This document shows positions 1-11,504 of a DNA stretch of 64,000 nt, in pieces. The position numbers and the translations under genes are program-made. Location: positions 43,994,158 through 44,058,157 of the forward strand of contig OY829540.1 in assembly GCA_963691705.1 (NCBI GenBank). Direction: 5' to 3'. Within the stretch, counting starts at the first letter, position 1, and each line of letters begins with the position of its first letter. The DNA comes from Viola odorata (lineage: Eukaryota > Streptophyta > Magnoliopsida > Malpighiales > Violaceae). The notes under the pieces are model-generated. The model had not been told where the DNA came from and ran no database searches. It saw only the letters and a program-made list of their open reading frames with translations.

Positions 1-463
1 GAGCTGGGCTGGCAGAGCTTTAAATACTGCTTTAGGGCGCTTGATTCCAAGGCCTTGGGAATTGATTTTACTTCCCCACACTTAAATTCTAGAGTGGTGA
101 GGAAGTAATACTGAGATGTTGTCGTGGCCTCGAATCCTTATTTCTACTCTAGCTTTTTTGTGCCCTTGATAATATCTTCTCCCCACACTTATCTTCTTCG
201 GAATCTAGCCCTTGCCTTTGTGATGAAGAGTGTTGCTCACCTGCCAAGGAAAGGACAATGAAAAGAAGCAAATGGTTAGAAGAGAATGGAGAATGGGAAT
301 CGAGGGCATGAAAAGGAAAAGGAGAGAGATAAATTCAGAGAGAAAAGAAGGAAAGAAGGAAAGAAATTTAAAAAGTTACAAAGTTTCCTCGTCGTTTCGC
401 TGCTTTCCCTCGTCTAATGGTGCCTATACCCAGGGATATTATGCAAACCTAGACAGTGCCTAG
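1..463 (-). other. 3' non-coding part of the Athila-like element
   Basis: This stretch lies downstream of the last element ORF. On the minus strand it contains two purine-rich AAGTGTGGGGA motifs (near 70-80 and 180-190), typical of the non-coding segment before the 3' LTR in Athila-type elements. No LTR start is visible, so the 3' LTR probably begins beyond the window edge. The plus-strand ORF here is a low-complexity purine-rich run and is not supported as a gene. Confidence 0.5.
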
Positions 464-1396
464 TCAAGCATTTTCACTCAGAAATAAATAGGCATGAAGC
501 TCAAAAAATGACCCATAATGCTTTCGGGTCTGGACTGTTGTAGATGCTTTCTGGGCTTGGCGAGATGTCTCGGCATGGGCAGGAGGAACAGAAGAAGATC
601 GAGGTCTTGAAGGATCTGGATAGTCGAATCGCCCCCCGTTCTTGGTCCCGAAAACCTTATCTCCTGGTGGTGTATAACCTGCAGAGAAACTCAGCACACC
701 TTGTGAAACACAAAGATGACCCATAATGTCTAAGGTACGGATATCTAAATGTTTGAATGCAAGGGGTTCAGAAAGGTTGTTGTCATACAGGTTAATATTA
801 TGCAATTTTACAGCAATCAGGGAGATAAGGGATCCTAAAATAGGACCTCGGGCACCGTTTAGAACATGAAGGATACCTGAGGCGACCCAAAAACTGAGAT
901 TAACCCTACGCTTATGCTTCATGCACCATAAAAAGAAAAGTTCCTGCACAGATAACTGTCCCGAGGATCCAAACCGACCCGAAAAGGTGAGGGCTAGATA
1001 TCTATGTAGGATGCGCAATGCAGGGTCAGCAATTTCATGGGCTTTACTTTGTTTAGGGTCAAACTTAGCATCAGGGTTATTGGTAAACTCACGAAACGCA
1101 ACAGAAGCATAAAAAATATGGGGTATAACAGTCAGAGTATTTTTATACGCAGCAGAATCTAACTGATCAGGCTTAACAAACCCAAGCGGACAATTGAATT
1201 CATTAAGAGACAGTAGGGTCCATTTGTTTACCAACCTAAAGTTTATCAGACCAGGGGTAGAGAGGTTGGGACCTACTTTACCTTTCGGCCTGAAACTATC
1301 AGAGGCAACCCAAAAGGTAGTAAAGATCTCAAGCGAGAGTTCAATAAAGGTGGGGTGTTCTAGAAAGAACATGGCTTCCCAACCAATATTAGCCAC
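464..1396 (-). CDS. ATHILA ORF-1-type protein of the retrotransposon (3' ORF, env-position)
   Basis: This is a 310-residue ORF downstream of integrase, where Athila elements carry an extra ORF often called env-like. The central part (residues about 150-230) has the pattern of the ATHILA ORF-1 family: a Trp-Cys-Met-basic stretch, then a hydrophobic segment with ARGPILGSLISLIAVKL. The function of this family is unknown. The annotated start is the first Met after an in-frame stop. Similar residues continue upstream to about 1500, so the true N-terminus is probably longer and joined to the acidic ORF at 1745-2403. No signal peptide or clear envelope feature is visible. It is probably not expressed in this decayed copy. 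Confidence 0.6.
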   Translation of the reverse strand: MANIGWEAMFFLEHPTFIELSLEIFTTFWVASDSFRPKGKVGPNLSTPGLINFRLVNKWTLLSLNEFNCPLGFVKPDQLDSAAYKNTLTVIPHIFYASVAFREFTNNPDAKFDPKQSKAHEIADPALRILHRYLALTFSGRFGSSGQLSVQELFFLWCMKHKRRVNLSFWVASGILHVLNGARGPILGSLISLIAVKLHNINLYDNNLSEPLAFKHLDIRTLDIMGHLCVSQGVLSFSAGYTPPGDKVFGTKNGGRFDYPDPSRPRSSSVPPAHAETSRQAQKASTTVQTRKHYGSFFELHAYLFLSENA

Positions 1397-1744
1397 TAAT
1401 TCTTAGACTCTAGACTCTATGCCCATCTTGGCTAAAAAGTTCATATCCAGGCGCGCACAGGAGCTAACGCCTTTGTGACTCAATTGGTGCAGTTTATCAA
1501 GTGAAGGTTTGTCATTAAAAATCAACCATTCATATAACACAAAAAGGTTAGAAGTGACCTGGGTAGAAGTCGCTCGAGATGCAGAAGGGGGAACTGGCGT
1601 CGGGGCCTTGAGATCTGAAGTGTCTTCGGGACCTCAAGACTTTTTGGAAGTCGAGGCCTTGGCTTTGCTGGAGGGGGGCAGCTTCCGCTTCTGTCCTACC
1701 GGCGTCTCAACTTCTACCGGCTGCTCCGCTCTAGCAGGAGCTTT

Positions 1745-2403
1745 CTATTTGCCTTTCTTTGTCGTTGCCTTTTTAGCGGCGACTTCCCTCTGTTTCTTCT
1801 CTTTCTCGGCGGCTTCCTTCGCCGCTTCTTCAGCTTCGAGGTCCTTAGCTTCTTCTTCTTCCTCCTCAGCCTCTCCACTCTCACCAGTACCTTCCGCTAA
1901 GGCTTCATCTGCCTGCTCTGGCTCAACCTCCTCCTCTTCTGCCTCCGATTCGGATACCAAGATGTCCTTGAGAACTTCCTCCATTGTGAGGTCTGGCTCG
2001 GGGTCTAGAAAGCGGTCTATAGCAGCATCCATCGGGAGCTTCCTAGTAACCGGGGACACCATTTTCGAGGCCGACGCCTTGGCTTTGGGCTTGGCCGCCA
2101 CAAATCCAGGAGGGAGCTTAACTGTACAGCCAGACCTGGTGGTTGTGGAGGTAGGAGGGATGAAGCCAGTAATTTCCAAGTCGTCTTCGACCGGAGTGAA
2201 CTCTCGTTGTTGTTCCGCGGACGTTGGTGAGACAACTTGAGGAGAGGGAATGGGTATTGGCTGGACAGAGGGTGGAGTGGCTGTTACGAGCCGGAGTAAA
2301 GGGATGTTTGAGATCTGGACCGTGAAGGAATTGGGCTGGCGGGGTCGTCCACTGGGTGGGACCCTGAAGTATTTTTGCGGATGGGCTTCTATGTTTTCGC
2401 CAT
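1745..2403 (-). pseudogene. Lys/Glu-rich N-terminal part of the Athila 3' ORF, broken
   Basis: A Met-Ala-Lys-Thr start at 2403 resembles the N-terminus of extra ORFs in plant Athila elements but meets a stop after four codons. From 2179 a 144-residue frame is open: a Ser/Thr/Pro-rich start, then a long acidic Glu/Ala-rich segment ending in a Lys-rich tail (residues about 85-144), likely a charged coiled coil. It lies between integrase and the ATHILA-family ORF at 464-1396 and probably formed one protein with it. The plus-strand serine-rich ORF over the same DNA is the mirror of this low-complexity region. Confidence 0.45.
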
Positions 2404-2959
2404 GGCTGATAGTGATGTGAAGAGAACAGTGGTGGAGATGGAGATGTTTTGGGAGAGAGATGGTGTTTGGTTGCTGGTGAGAGCACGATAGTGATGTGTT
2501 TTGTGTTGTGAGGAGAGTGAGGACGAAGTAGGAGCTTGGGAAAGAGAAAAGGGGTTGACGGCTATAATTAATAGCGCAACTTTTTCTTTAATTAAGGCTA
2601 CTTTTCTACCCCCTCTATCAGACGACGTGGCACCTTGGGCTTGAAGCACAATGGCCCGTGCGTATCCCAACCACCTAAAAAGAAGAAAAGATTTTCAAAT
2701 TTCAAAAAGGGGTGGTTAAATAGGATAATGACAAAAAGAGAGAATAAAGGTTAATGATTACTATCAAAAAGGAATAAAATCTCCTGGGAAAAGGAAAGGA
2801 TAGAGATTAAGGGAGATTAAAAAATAATAATAAAAGATATAAACAAGGGATTCGAAAAGATTCGTAAAAGATAAGGGAGAGAGAAAAAGGATGGACGGCA
2901 CATCAAATGCCTCCGTTGTGGTTTGTTTACTGGTCGGGACCTCGACGTGCTACTCTGAT
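2404..2959 (-). other. Non-coding spacer between integrase and the 3' ORF of the Athila-like element
   Basis: AT- and purine-rich sequence without a supported coding frame. In Athila elements this position is the internal untranslated region before the third ORF. The short ORFs here lack any recognisable domain. Confidence 0.4.
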
Positions 2960-4363
2960 CTAGGCCTGGATAGGTGGAGGTTCCACCATGGCCTCCTCAA
3001 CAGTCGAGGGCTTGAAACCTTCATAAAAGCGTTTAAGTCGTTGGCCATTGACTTTGAAGATTGTTCCTGTCTCGGGGTTCTGAATCTTGACCACTACATG
3101 GTCATAGATTTTCGTGACCACGAAAGGTCCAGACCATTTGGATTTGAGTTTCCGTGCAAACAATCACAGGCGTGAGTTATACAATAATACTCTTTGTCCG
3201 ACTGAAAAAACTTTGGGACGAAGGTGCCTGTCGTGATAAGCCTTAGTCTTGCCCTTGTAGAGCATGACATTATCATAAGCATCATCCCTCAGCTCTTCGA
3301 GCTCCTAAATTTGCAAACGCCTGTTTTGGCCAGCAGACCCTAGATCTGTATTCACTTTCCTGATGGCCCACAAAGCCTTGTGCTCTATCTCCACTGGGAG
3401 ATGGCACGGCTTGCCATATACAAGTCTGTAGGGCATCATACCAATCGGGGTCTTGAAAGTTGTACGATAAGCCCAAAGTGCATCGTCCAACTTCAGACTC
3501 CAATCCTTTCGGGATTGGTTCACTGTTTTCTCAAGAATGGACTTAATCTCACAGTTTGACACTTCAGCTTGGCCATTTATCTGCGGATGATAGGTTGTTG
3601 ATGTCATGTGACGGACGTCATACTTGGCCAAAAGCGAGGCCACGATGCGGTTGCAGAAGTGAGTACCCCTATCGCTGATGAGAGCTCTGGGCGTACCAAA
3701 CCGATTGAAAATATTGGTGCGTAGAAAGTTTACTACCACCTTGGAGTCGTCAGTCCAAGTTGCCTTGGCCTCGAACCATTTGGAAACATAATCAACTGCG
3801 AGGAGGATGTAGATATTACCAAAGGAATTGGGGAACGGGCCCATGAAATCTATGCCCCAGATATCGAAGATCTCACATGGGATAATATTCGTTAAAGGCA
3901 TCTGATTCCTGACCCCGATATTTCTAGTGGCTTGGCATCGGGGCCACGAAGCGCAGTACATGTAGCTATCTTTGAAAATGATGGGCCAGTAGAGATCGAC
4001 TTCTAGAACTTTGACGGCAGTTTTCTTGGTCGCGAAGTGTCCTCCTTCAGAATGGCAAAATTTGAGGATCGAGGGCACTTCATCCATAGTTACACAGCGG
4101 TGAATTATCTGGTCCGAGCAATGCTTCCAAAGATAAGGGCTATCCCAAATATAGTATTTGGATTGCCGTCTGATTTTGTTGCATTCAGATGGGGAAGCAT
4201 CAGCGGGGAACGTCCCAGTAGCACAAAAATTCGCAATATCTGTAAACCATGGGGAATAAATAGCCTGGACTAGACACAAATGTTCGTTTGGAAAGGTATC
4301 TCGGATAGGAACGAGTGAGTCATTTTCTTGGGCTGGAAGTCTGCTGAGATGATCTGCCACCAA
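2960..4363 (-). pseudogene. Athila-like integrase, with stops
   Basis: The region encodes the integrase end of the pol polyprotein, which inserts element cDNA into the chromosome. The 352-residue frame from 4363 shows a degenerate zinc-binding segment, then the catalytic core: GIDFMGPF (first Asp), SDRGTHF (second Asp) and a GQAEVSN segment with the third acidic residue. The element-typical [14 protein letters not shown] segment follows. A stop at about 3303 and another at about 3165 interrupt the C-terminal part, which resumes at 2960-3163 with a GTIFKVNGQRLK-type end. The N-terminal edge overlaps the RNase H frame because of a frameshift near 4365. Confidence 0.85.
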
Positions 4364-5691
4364 ATTTTCTCTTCCTTCCTATCCTTGATCGAGATGTTAA
4401 ATTCCTGTAGAAACAATATCCACCGAATAAGCCGAGGTTTGACATCTGCCTTTGTCAACAAGCATCTAAGGGCTGAGTGATCCGAGTAGACGAGGACATG
4501 AGTGCCCAAAAGGTATTGCCTGAACTTGTCTAGAGCATAAACCACGGCCAAGAGTTCTTTTTTTGTGGTTGTATAGTTCTGCTGGGCTGGATCTAATAGC
4601 TTGGAAGCATAATAGATGACATAGGTTTCTTTGTCTTTCTTCTGGCCCAGAATGGCGCCTAGGGCTTGATTGCTAGCATCGCACATGACCTCGAAAGGCA
4701 ATGTCCAATCGAGGGCACGAATGATCGGTGCTGAGATAAGCTTGTTTTTTAGGAGTTCAAAGGCAGCTTTGCAACTTTCATCGAAATCAAATGGTACTTC
4801 CTTCTGGAGCAAGCGACACATAGGTTGGGCATTTTTGGAAAAATCTTTAATCAACCGTCTGTAGAAATCGGCGTGCCCTAAAAAAGATCGCACATCGCGA
4901 GTACACGCTGGGTAGGGTAGGGACGCTATCACCTCAATCTTGGCCTTGTCGACTTCGATTCCCCTGACCGAGATGATATGACCGAGAACGAGGGCTCGAT
5001 CCACCATGAAGTGGCATTTCTCGAAATTCAGGACAAGATTTGTCTCTATACAGCGCTCTAAACATTTCTTCAAGTTGCTTATGCATTCTTGAAAGGAATT
5101 CCCATAGACCGTGAAGTCATCCATGAAGACCTCGATTCCATTTTCAACCAATTTAGAGAAAATACTCACCATACAACGTTGAAAGGTGGCGGGGGCGTTA
5201 CACAAACCGAAGGGCATGCGTCTATAAGCAAAGGTGCCGAAAGGGCAAGTGAAGGTGGTCTTCTTCTAGTCTTCGGGGGCAACTGGTATCTGGTGAAACC
5301 CGGAGTAACCATCTAGACAACAATAGTGAGTCTTGATCGCGAGACGTTCCAACATCTGATCAATGAAGGGCAGGGAAAAATGGTCTTTCCTGGTTGCAGC
5401 ATTTAGTCGGCGGTAGTCAATGCATACTCGCCACCCATTCTGGATTCGGGTGGGAATGGATTCGTCGTCTTGCCCAATGCTGATGGTGATACCAGTTTTC
5501 TTGGGCACGACCTGTATAGGGCTGACCCATGGGCTATCGGAGATGGGGTAAATAACTCCCGCATCTAACAACTTCAGAATTTCTTTCCTGACCACTTCCA
5601 TCATAGGTGGGTTCAATCGGCGCTGGGGCTGGCGTATAGTTTTGCTAGCATCTTCCAAGTGGATACGATGGGTGTACAGGGCTGGTGACAA
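4270..5691 (-). pseudogene. Athila-like reverse transcriptase and RNase H, broken
   Basis: Reverse transcriptase motifs run in order: SPWVSPIQVVPKK, RVCIDYRRLNAAT, FHQIPVAPED, MPFGLCNAPATFQRCM, and the active site as FMDDF. A single in-frame stop at about 5266 separates the first 141 residues from the remaining 315; it replaces one codon between the ED and KKTTF segments. RNase H follows, with FEVMCDASNQALGAILGQ, the TKKELLAVVYA helix and a YSDHSAL segment. At about 4365 the frame shifts relative to the integrase frame, whose start reads on as VADHLSRL. At least two lesions make it non-functional. Confidence 0.9.
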
Positions 5692-5750
5692 GCCCTTGAT
5701 ATCTGCAATGGTTCACCCTATGGCGTGTCCAAATTCCTTCAACAAGGAAA

Positions 5751-6720
5751 TCAGCTCAGAATCTTCAGGTGGTTTGAGTTTGTTGGAGATAATGACTGGC
5801 AGGGATTCGTCGGGCCTAGATAAGCATATTTCAAGTGGGGAGGCAGAGGCTTCAGATCGAGGGCTGGAGCCTGATCAATAGAGGGGAACAACTTAACATG
5901 ACCTGGGCAGTCAGGAGACATATTTGGGGATTCATACTGAGCGACAGCGTATTCTTCTAGGTCAGCGACGACGGAGAGCAGTTCAATGGGTACGGGAAGC
6001 GTCGAGGCCACGACATCTAGAAGAGCTGGTGTCATACTCCTATCAAGGGCAAACTGCAAAGGGTCAGTAAAATGAATTTCAGCGACTTCCTCTATAACGG
6101 GATCAATAACATCAATATAATTAACACTCGAGAATTCGGATGGGTATCGCATGGCTTCCAACATATTGAATTTGATGATTTCCCCATCAAATTTGAGGGA
6201 GATTGTCGCATCATGAACATCAATCTTTACCCGGGTGGTGGCCAGAAATGGACGGCCTAGAAGAATATCAGTAGACTTGGTAGAATCTTTATTCTCCATT
6301 GCAATAACATAAAAGTCTGCTGCGAATAAAAATTCTCCCATTTGGACCAAGACATCTTTGATGATCCCCTTGGGGTAGATGATAGAACGGTTCGCAAGCT
6401 GAATGGCAAGGTCTGTAGGCACGAGAGGCTCGAGGCCCAGACAGTTATAGATGATCAATGGCATGACGTTTATTCCTGCCCCTAGATCACACATGGCTTT
6501 CCCGATGTCGACTGTACCAATTCAGCAGGGAATGATGAACATTCCTTGATCCTTGCACTTCGGAGGGATCCTCCGCTGGATATAGGCAGAAGCGTTAGCT
6601 CTTACACTGATCTTGTTAACTTCAGCGAACTTGCTCTTGTTTGTGCATAGCTGCTTTAGGAATTTGGCATAGCGAGGGACATTCTTTACTGCCTAGAGAA
6701 GGGGGATATTGACGACCACT
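5751..6720 (-). pseudogene. Athila-like aspartic protease region
   Basis: The retropepsin-like active site reads CDLGAGINVMPL near the start of the 247-residue frame (from 6494). Athila proteases usually have a serine at the second Ala/Gly position; here it is glycine. Upstream, in the same direction, the frame continues to about 6690 with a KFLKQLC-type segment typical of Athila gag-pro junctions, but an in-frame stop lies just before the protease start (about 6520). The downstream part (ILLGRPFLATTRVKIDV) is the conserved flap-side LGRPFL motif. The frame stops at 5751, before reverse transcriptase. Confidence 0.8.
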
Positions 6721-8405
6721 TTGCTGAACATCTCAAAGATATCGCGATCCTCCTTATCTTTCTTGGTCTTGACTAATCTGTGAGGGAACGGGGGTTCGAG
6801 AATTTTGTGAATGTACTCTTGGGTGAATTCAGGAGGATTGGGATTGTTCCATGGGGACCCTCTGGGAGAGCGGATTCTGTCTTCCATAACCTCGACAAGT
6901 TTGGGAACCTTTGGAAGTTTTGCTCTAGGTTTCGGCCTAAGTTCTGACTCTGGAGAGTTCTCAACGTCGGGGTCCGGATGTGCATGAGGTTTCAAAGTCG
7001 TTCCATTACGCAGAGTCATTGCGCAGACATTATGTTTTTGATTTGTTTCGGTCTGAGGTGGAAATCTTCCTTGGTTTGTTAACTCTTTCACTTGGCCCAT
7101 CATGGTGCTCATTTATTTCTTAAGCTCCTCGATTTCCTTCTGCTGCTTGGGATTCTGAGGTACCTCAGTATTCGGGGGCACGACAAATGTCTGATCCTGG
7201 GGAGGTTGACGTTGATACTGATTCTGATGAAAAGTGGGTTGAGGTCTGTAGTTCTGCATGTTGGGAGGTGGGGGGTGATTCCCATACGGATTCTATTGAT
7301 GTTGTTGATGGCTAGGTCCCGAAGGCTGAGGGTTTGGAACCCATCCTAGATTTGGCTGTTTCCAGCCCTGATTGTAGTTTTGGCCATATGGGGCCGGGAT
7401 ATACTGACCAGCAGCATTAACTTGGATTTCGTCCGGAATGTGGGGGCATGCATTAGTAGGATGGTCTACAAAATTACAGATTTGGCAGGCCTTGACAGGC
7501 GCGGATTGCCCTGTCATGAAATTCTGGAACATCCCCGTGAGGGAGGATAACTGATTTTGCAAGGCGGCAACTTGGACATCTTGGCCTTGATAGTTGGCAG
7601 GGTCAGATGAAGTATTTTTGGCCATGAGTTCTATTGTTGCCTTAGCGGCTGATGGGGTAAGAGGAGTTAGAGATCCGCCGGCAGCAGCGTTGACTAAGGC
7701 CTTATGATGGTCTTTGAGGCCTTCATAAAAATACTGAACAAGGGCATGCTCCGTGAGGTTATGGGAGGGACAACTAGATTGCATCTTTTGGAACCTCTCA
7801 TAATACTGGGCTAAAGTGTCCTCCTTCTTCTGGACTATGGAGACAAGTTGTTTGCGCGTGGTGTTGGAGATAGAAGTCGGATAATACTTCTCGGTGAAGA
7901 TCTTAGACATATCAGCCCACAAGTGAATTGATCTTGGCGGGAGGTCGTAATACCAGTCGAGGGCATCATCCTTTAGAGACCATTAGAAGGCGCGTAGCTT
8001 GGCTTGGTCGATGCTGACGTTTGCAGGTTTCATGGCCTCGCAGATAGAGTGGAGCTGTTGAAGATGGCGGAGTGCATTTTCCTTGGCAACCCCTCGAAAG
8101 GTTGGAAGGTGATGCATAATAGCAGACTTCAAGGTCCAGTCATGAAGGACAGCGGACCAGACGATGCAGCTACTCGACATGTCAGGGGTTGCATGGAAAT
8201 TATCGATGGTTTGTTGTACTGGAGGGGGTGATGGTGGATCCTCGTGACGTTCATTGTTGTCATGGTCTTCCATTGTTGGGAAATCGAATTGGGCTGCTAC
8301 TGGATTTTCGAGACTACGGTGGAGATAGGCTAGATCTAGGAAAAACTGACGGTCCTGACCGGCCAGATTGGAAGGAGATCCGTCGAGGGCAGGATGTGGG
8401 ATCAC
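6690..8405 (-). pseudogene. Athila-like gag, with stops
   Basis: The capsid-like part begins about residue 60 of the 140-residue frame at 8405-7983 and contains the family segment ending in KLRAF. That frame ends at one in-frame stop, and the same frame continues with DALDWYYDLPP and FTEKYYP, as expected of plant retrotransposon gag. A CX2CX4HX4C-like knuckle (CQICNFVDHPTNACP) lies near 7450-7490. The Gln/Pro-rich tail is broken by stops at 7293 and about 7115 and resumes at 7112-6693. The gag protein would form the particle that packages element RNA. Confidence 0.8.
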
Positions 8406-8544
8406 TCTACGCTGAGTAGATGTTCCTCTGGCTTACCTTCGAAGTTCTCTCTCTGTTTTGGTCAATTCGAGGTCTAGAGAGAGTAAATCTAGAGCAGATC
8501 TCCTGGTCATACAAAAAATTAAAAACAAAATTAGTACTGTTCAA

Positions 8545-8562
8545 TCCCCGGCAACGGCGCCA
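8545..8562 (-). other. Primer-binding site, tRNA-Asp type
   Basis: The minus strand reads TGGCGCCGTTGCCGGGGA, the primer site characteristic of Athila/Tat Ty3/gypsy elements and complementary to a tRNA 3' end (tRNA-Asp in those families). It fixes the orientation of the element and the inner edge of the 5' LTR. Confidence 0.9.
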
Positions 8563-8565
8563 AAA

Positions 8566-10106
8566 TTTAATCGTCAGTCAAATATACTTAAAATTTATCC
8601 TGATGCCTAAATACACAAGTAAATATGTATAGAGCAAGACAGGGTCGATCCACAGGGAGAAAGTGCGACAGAGAAGGAACAAGTAGCACAGGGGGAGGGG
8701 TTTATGTTGATTAGTGAACTAATCAACTCAAAATCAGGAGCTAACAAGACAAATAAGTAAAGCTTCTTATCTAGGACACGAAATGAAATCACAATCCAGG
8801 GCTAGATAACAGAACACAATCGGGGGCATGAAAGCAAGAAAGGTAATTAGAAGTATATAAATCAGATAGGAAGGAATCTTAGCAAAAGGTGTTCTCGGGT
8901 TGCTTTCTAGGTCGGTCAATCATTGGCACAGAAATATTCCAGACTCAAGTACAGACCTGCTATAGGGACCGCGTTTCCACACCGCATCCCCTACTTACCT
9001 TCTTAGATAAAAGCCACCCCCCGTTTCCATATATGAGGTGACCTTGACGTTCCGTCGTCCTCTTAGGCACGAATGCGGGGAGGCACTACTCAGAACGCCC
9101 ATGAAGGGGAGGTAAGACAGATCTAGGGCGCGATAGCTCAGCTTGTCAGACTCGTACCGCATACCCTAAATAACTGTTTACCCCTAGACAGAGGCCTCTC
9201 GTGCTGCCTCCACTAGGTGTCTACTCTAACTCAAGGCTTCGCATCAGTTATAACCAAGAGAATGACAGTACTCAAACAGAAATATCAACAGTTGATTAGG
9301 CCCTTAACATTCCTAAATGAGTATGGGATTAAAACGGTAAACAATTATATGTCACAAGAGAATATATTAAGCATGCATTAGGCCTCCTAACCGAACCCTA
9401 CAACCCTCGAAACACCCTTTACCAAGAAGATAGAACTTAGCTACTCATACTAGAATATAAACAATAGATGATAATAAACATACAATAAATAAGAGAGAAG
9501 GGTTAGAAGAAACCAAAAGGATGAAATAGTATTAATCAAAAGCTTCCCCTTTACAAAGTTTGTGGCTGCTCCCAAATGCTAAGAGGAGATGATCCCCAGA
9601 AATTAGGGTAAGAGAGAGTGATGTATTAATTGCCTAGGTCAGTTGTCGTTACACAAAACCATAAAACTTAGTTTATATAGGCTAAAGCTAGCTAGGGGAC
9701 AAAAACAACTAAGGGGAAGGAGGATGAATGGGGGAGTGACAGCACATGTCCTTCAGGGGAATATCCTAGAATCCTGGCACGCCTGACAGCTTCTAGAAGC
9801 GCACGGAATCCCGTGCGGATCTTTGAAGATGTTTCTCTTTGGTTTCGATTAAGAGAAGATGCAGATTTGTCGTGGCCGAGAAACTGCTCACTAGTCTGGT
9901 TCGCGTCTAGACCTCGACGACAATCTGGACTTCTAGGCCTTGAAGCTGGAAATCCTCAGGAATACTCCAAAGACGCTTCTTTTTGATCTTTTCCTTCTAT
10001 TGACTCTGATCTGCAATAAAGATAGAAATAAGGATCAAATGCCAGAATCAAGGCCCCGAAAGGGCTAGAAAAGAAGGTAAAATCATGCTTATGAGACATG
10101 CTATCA
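8566..10106 (-). repeat. 5' LTR of the Athila-like element (outer edge inferred)
   Basis: About 1.54 kb of non-coding DNA directly upstream of the primer site, a usual length for an Athila LTR. It contains the TCCCTGTGGATCGACCC-type segment common near the 3' end of such LTRs (about 8645-8660). The outer edge is placed at a minus-strand TGATAGCATG start. Beyond it, gag-like codons of another element begin, possibly after a 5-bp duplication (AGTAG, 10107-10111). A clean terminal CA before the primer site was not seen, so the edges are approximate. Confidence 0.55.
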
Positions 10107-11480
10107 AGTAGGTAGGCTAAAAAACCAACTCTTTGCAGCATCCTCTAGCGTTCAAGAGAACGCTCTCAACTTTGCTCTTTCTATAGGAACATCTGGCGGC
10201 TTTAACGAGTCACATTTCCAATGTAGTTCCTGCAAATGAAAGTAAGGGTTTTCATTAGATAAACCATGAAATTTTTTCATTGCTTGGATGATATTTGCTT
10301 TTATCGTCCAATCATTTGCCACTTGCTGGTAATTAATACAAAAAGGAGTAGCCTGTTCTGGTCAGGAATTAAGCTCTCTCGGAGTTCTATTTGCATCCAC
10401 CATTTGTACTGGATTGGGATGAATTGTTTCTTCGTGATTTTCTTAACCTAAGCCTAGGGTTAGACTAAGGTTTTCCTCTTCGTGAATATTAGAACCTATT
10501 GAGGAACTTGATTCTGATGGCTTAGTATGTTCTGGTTGCTCCCCTTCTACACTAGACTTCTTGGTTTGTTTCCTTATCTTGGTTTTAGTTCTTGTAATCT
10601 CAGGATTATATGGTAATAATTCTAAACTTGTTAAGACTAAGGTACTCTTATAGCCTAAGGTACGCTTATAGCCTTTAGACCTAATCATGCATTCACTCTA
10701 GTCTTAAAGAGCCTTGAACTGAGATCGATCTAGTTGTTTGCTTATCCTTCAGGCTTTGTAATCCGCAACCTTTGGAAACTACTTTAACTGTACAGATTCG
10801 AGATTAAAATGATCAGACTTAAACCTAACATGAACAATATTGGCATTAAATCAATGAATGGATGAACACAAATGTAGAAACTATGTAAAATAATTAGATC
10901 TCACAATTAAACTGAATCATAAACCTTTATTGCCTTCACTAGGAATGAGAAATTTAGCTAGACATAAAAATAATTAAAAACATAAAAATCCCTTGTCTTA
11001 TGGAAAAAGACGAAGAGAGTTAGGTTCAAAAAGCTAAAACTAAAGTCAGAGAGTAAAAGATGAAATTGTTATCATCAGGGAATGATTAAATATTATTTTC
11101 TTCCCTTAATTATCTCCTAAAATTGTACCTGATAAGTAGATAAGATGATGTTAACATCCTTGTTTGATCTTATCCAAGTAGTTGGATAGAATCCAAATCG
11201 CGTCTCTTTTCTGTCCCTGGGACTCTGCATTTTTTCTATCTTCAAGATCCTCTGCTGCTCGACTTTCTTCTAGGCCTAGACTATGGTGGTCCACTCTAGA
11301 ATTCCTTCTAGGGCAAGAGTAAGTTTTTCCTCAGCAAAACTAGTATTTTGAGCAATTTTCTTTTCTATCTCCTTTGAATCCTCAATTCTGCATAAAGATG
11401 AGAAAATGACACATAATCAGTAATATCTCTATCGAAAAACACACAATTAGATAGAGATATTCATCAAAATTAGCGCACCA
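10107..11480 (-). mobile_element. Second Athila-like remnant: LTR/leader plus start of gag
   Basis: Reading the minus strand from about 11480 there is LTR/leader-like sequence, then at about 10400 codons for VDANRTPREL, the start of Athila-type gag. At about 10290-10120 further codons read HGLSNENPYFHLQ, KPPDVPIERAKLRAF and AAKSWFF, the conserved gag core. Stops interrupt it. The gag is cut off exactly where the 5' LTR of the first element begins, which indicates that the first element inserted into this one. The short ORF at 10443-10688 is leader sequence with no recognisable domain. Confidence 0.65.
10620..11480. repeat. Left arm of a large imperfect inverted repeat
   Basis: The reverse complement of this stretch matches 12420-13260 along most of its length. 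Shared blocks include TTGCGGATTACAAAGCCTG, CTCTATCTAATTGTGTG, ATTCATTGATTTAATG and TAGTGAAGGCAA. The arms are about 0.8 kb and perhaps 75-80% alike by eye. They face away from a spacer of about 0.94 kb and correspond to Athila-like LTR/leader sequence. Confidence 0.75.
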
Positions 11481-11504
11481 TCACTACCACTACCTAAGAA
11501 GATC

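Larger units (their letters stand above)
1..10106 (-). mobile_element. Athila-like Ty3/gypsy LTR retrotransposon, decayed, 3' LTR outside window
   Basis: Read on the minus strand the order is 5' LTR, primer-binding site, gag, protease, reverse transcriptase/RNase H, integrase, then extra 3' ORFs. That order, the tRNA-Asp-type primer site and the ATHILA-family 3' ORF place it in the Athila branch of Ty3/gypsy. The reading frames carry several stops (about 7983, 7293, 5266, 3303, 3165) and at least one frameshift (about 4365), so it cannot encode a full polyprotein. The matching 3' LTR should lie before position 1. The outer end at 10106 is inferred from a TG start just beyond which gag-like sequence of another element resumes. 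Confidence 0.85.

Noticed and set aside
1509..2240. 243-residue plus-strand Ser/Ala-rich ORF
   Set aside because: It is the complement of the acidic Lys/Glu-rich retrotransposon frame on the minus strand; the composition is explained by that.
9128..9155. GCGATAGCTCAGCTTG, similar to a tRNA A-box
   Set aside because: No matching B-box or cloverleaf follows; it lies in an LTR.
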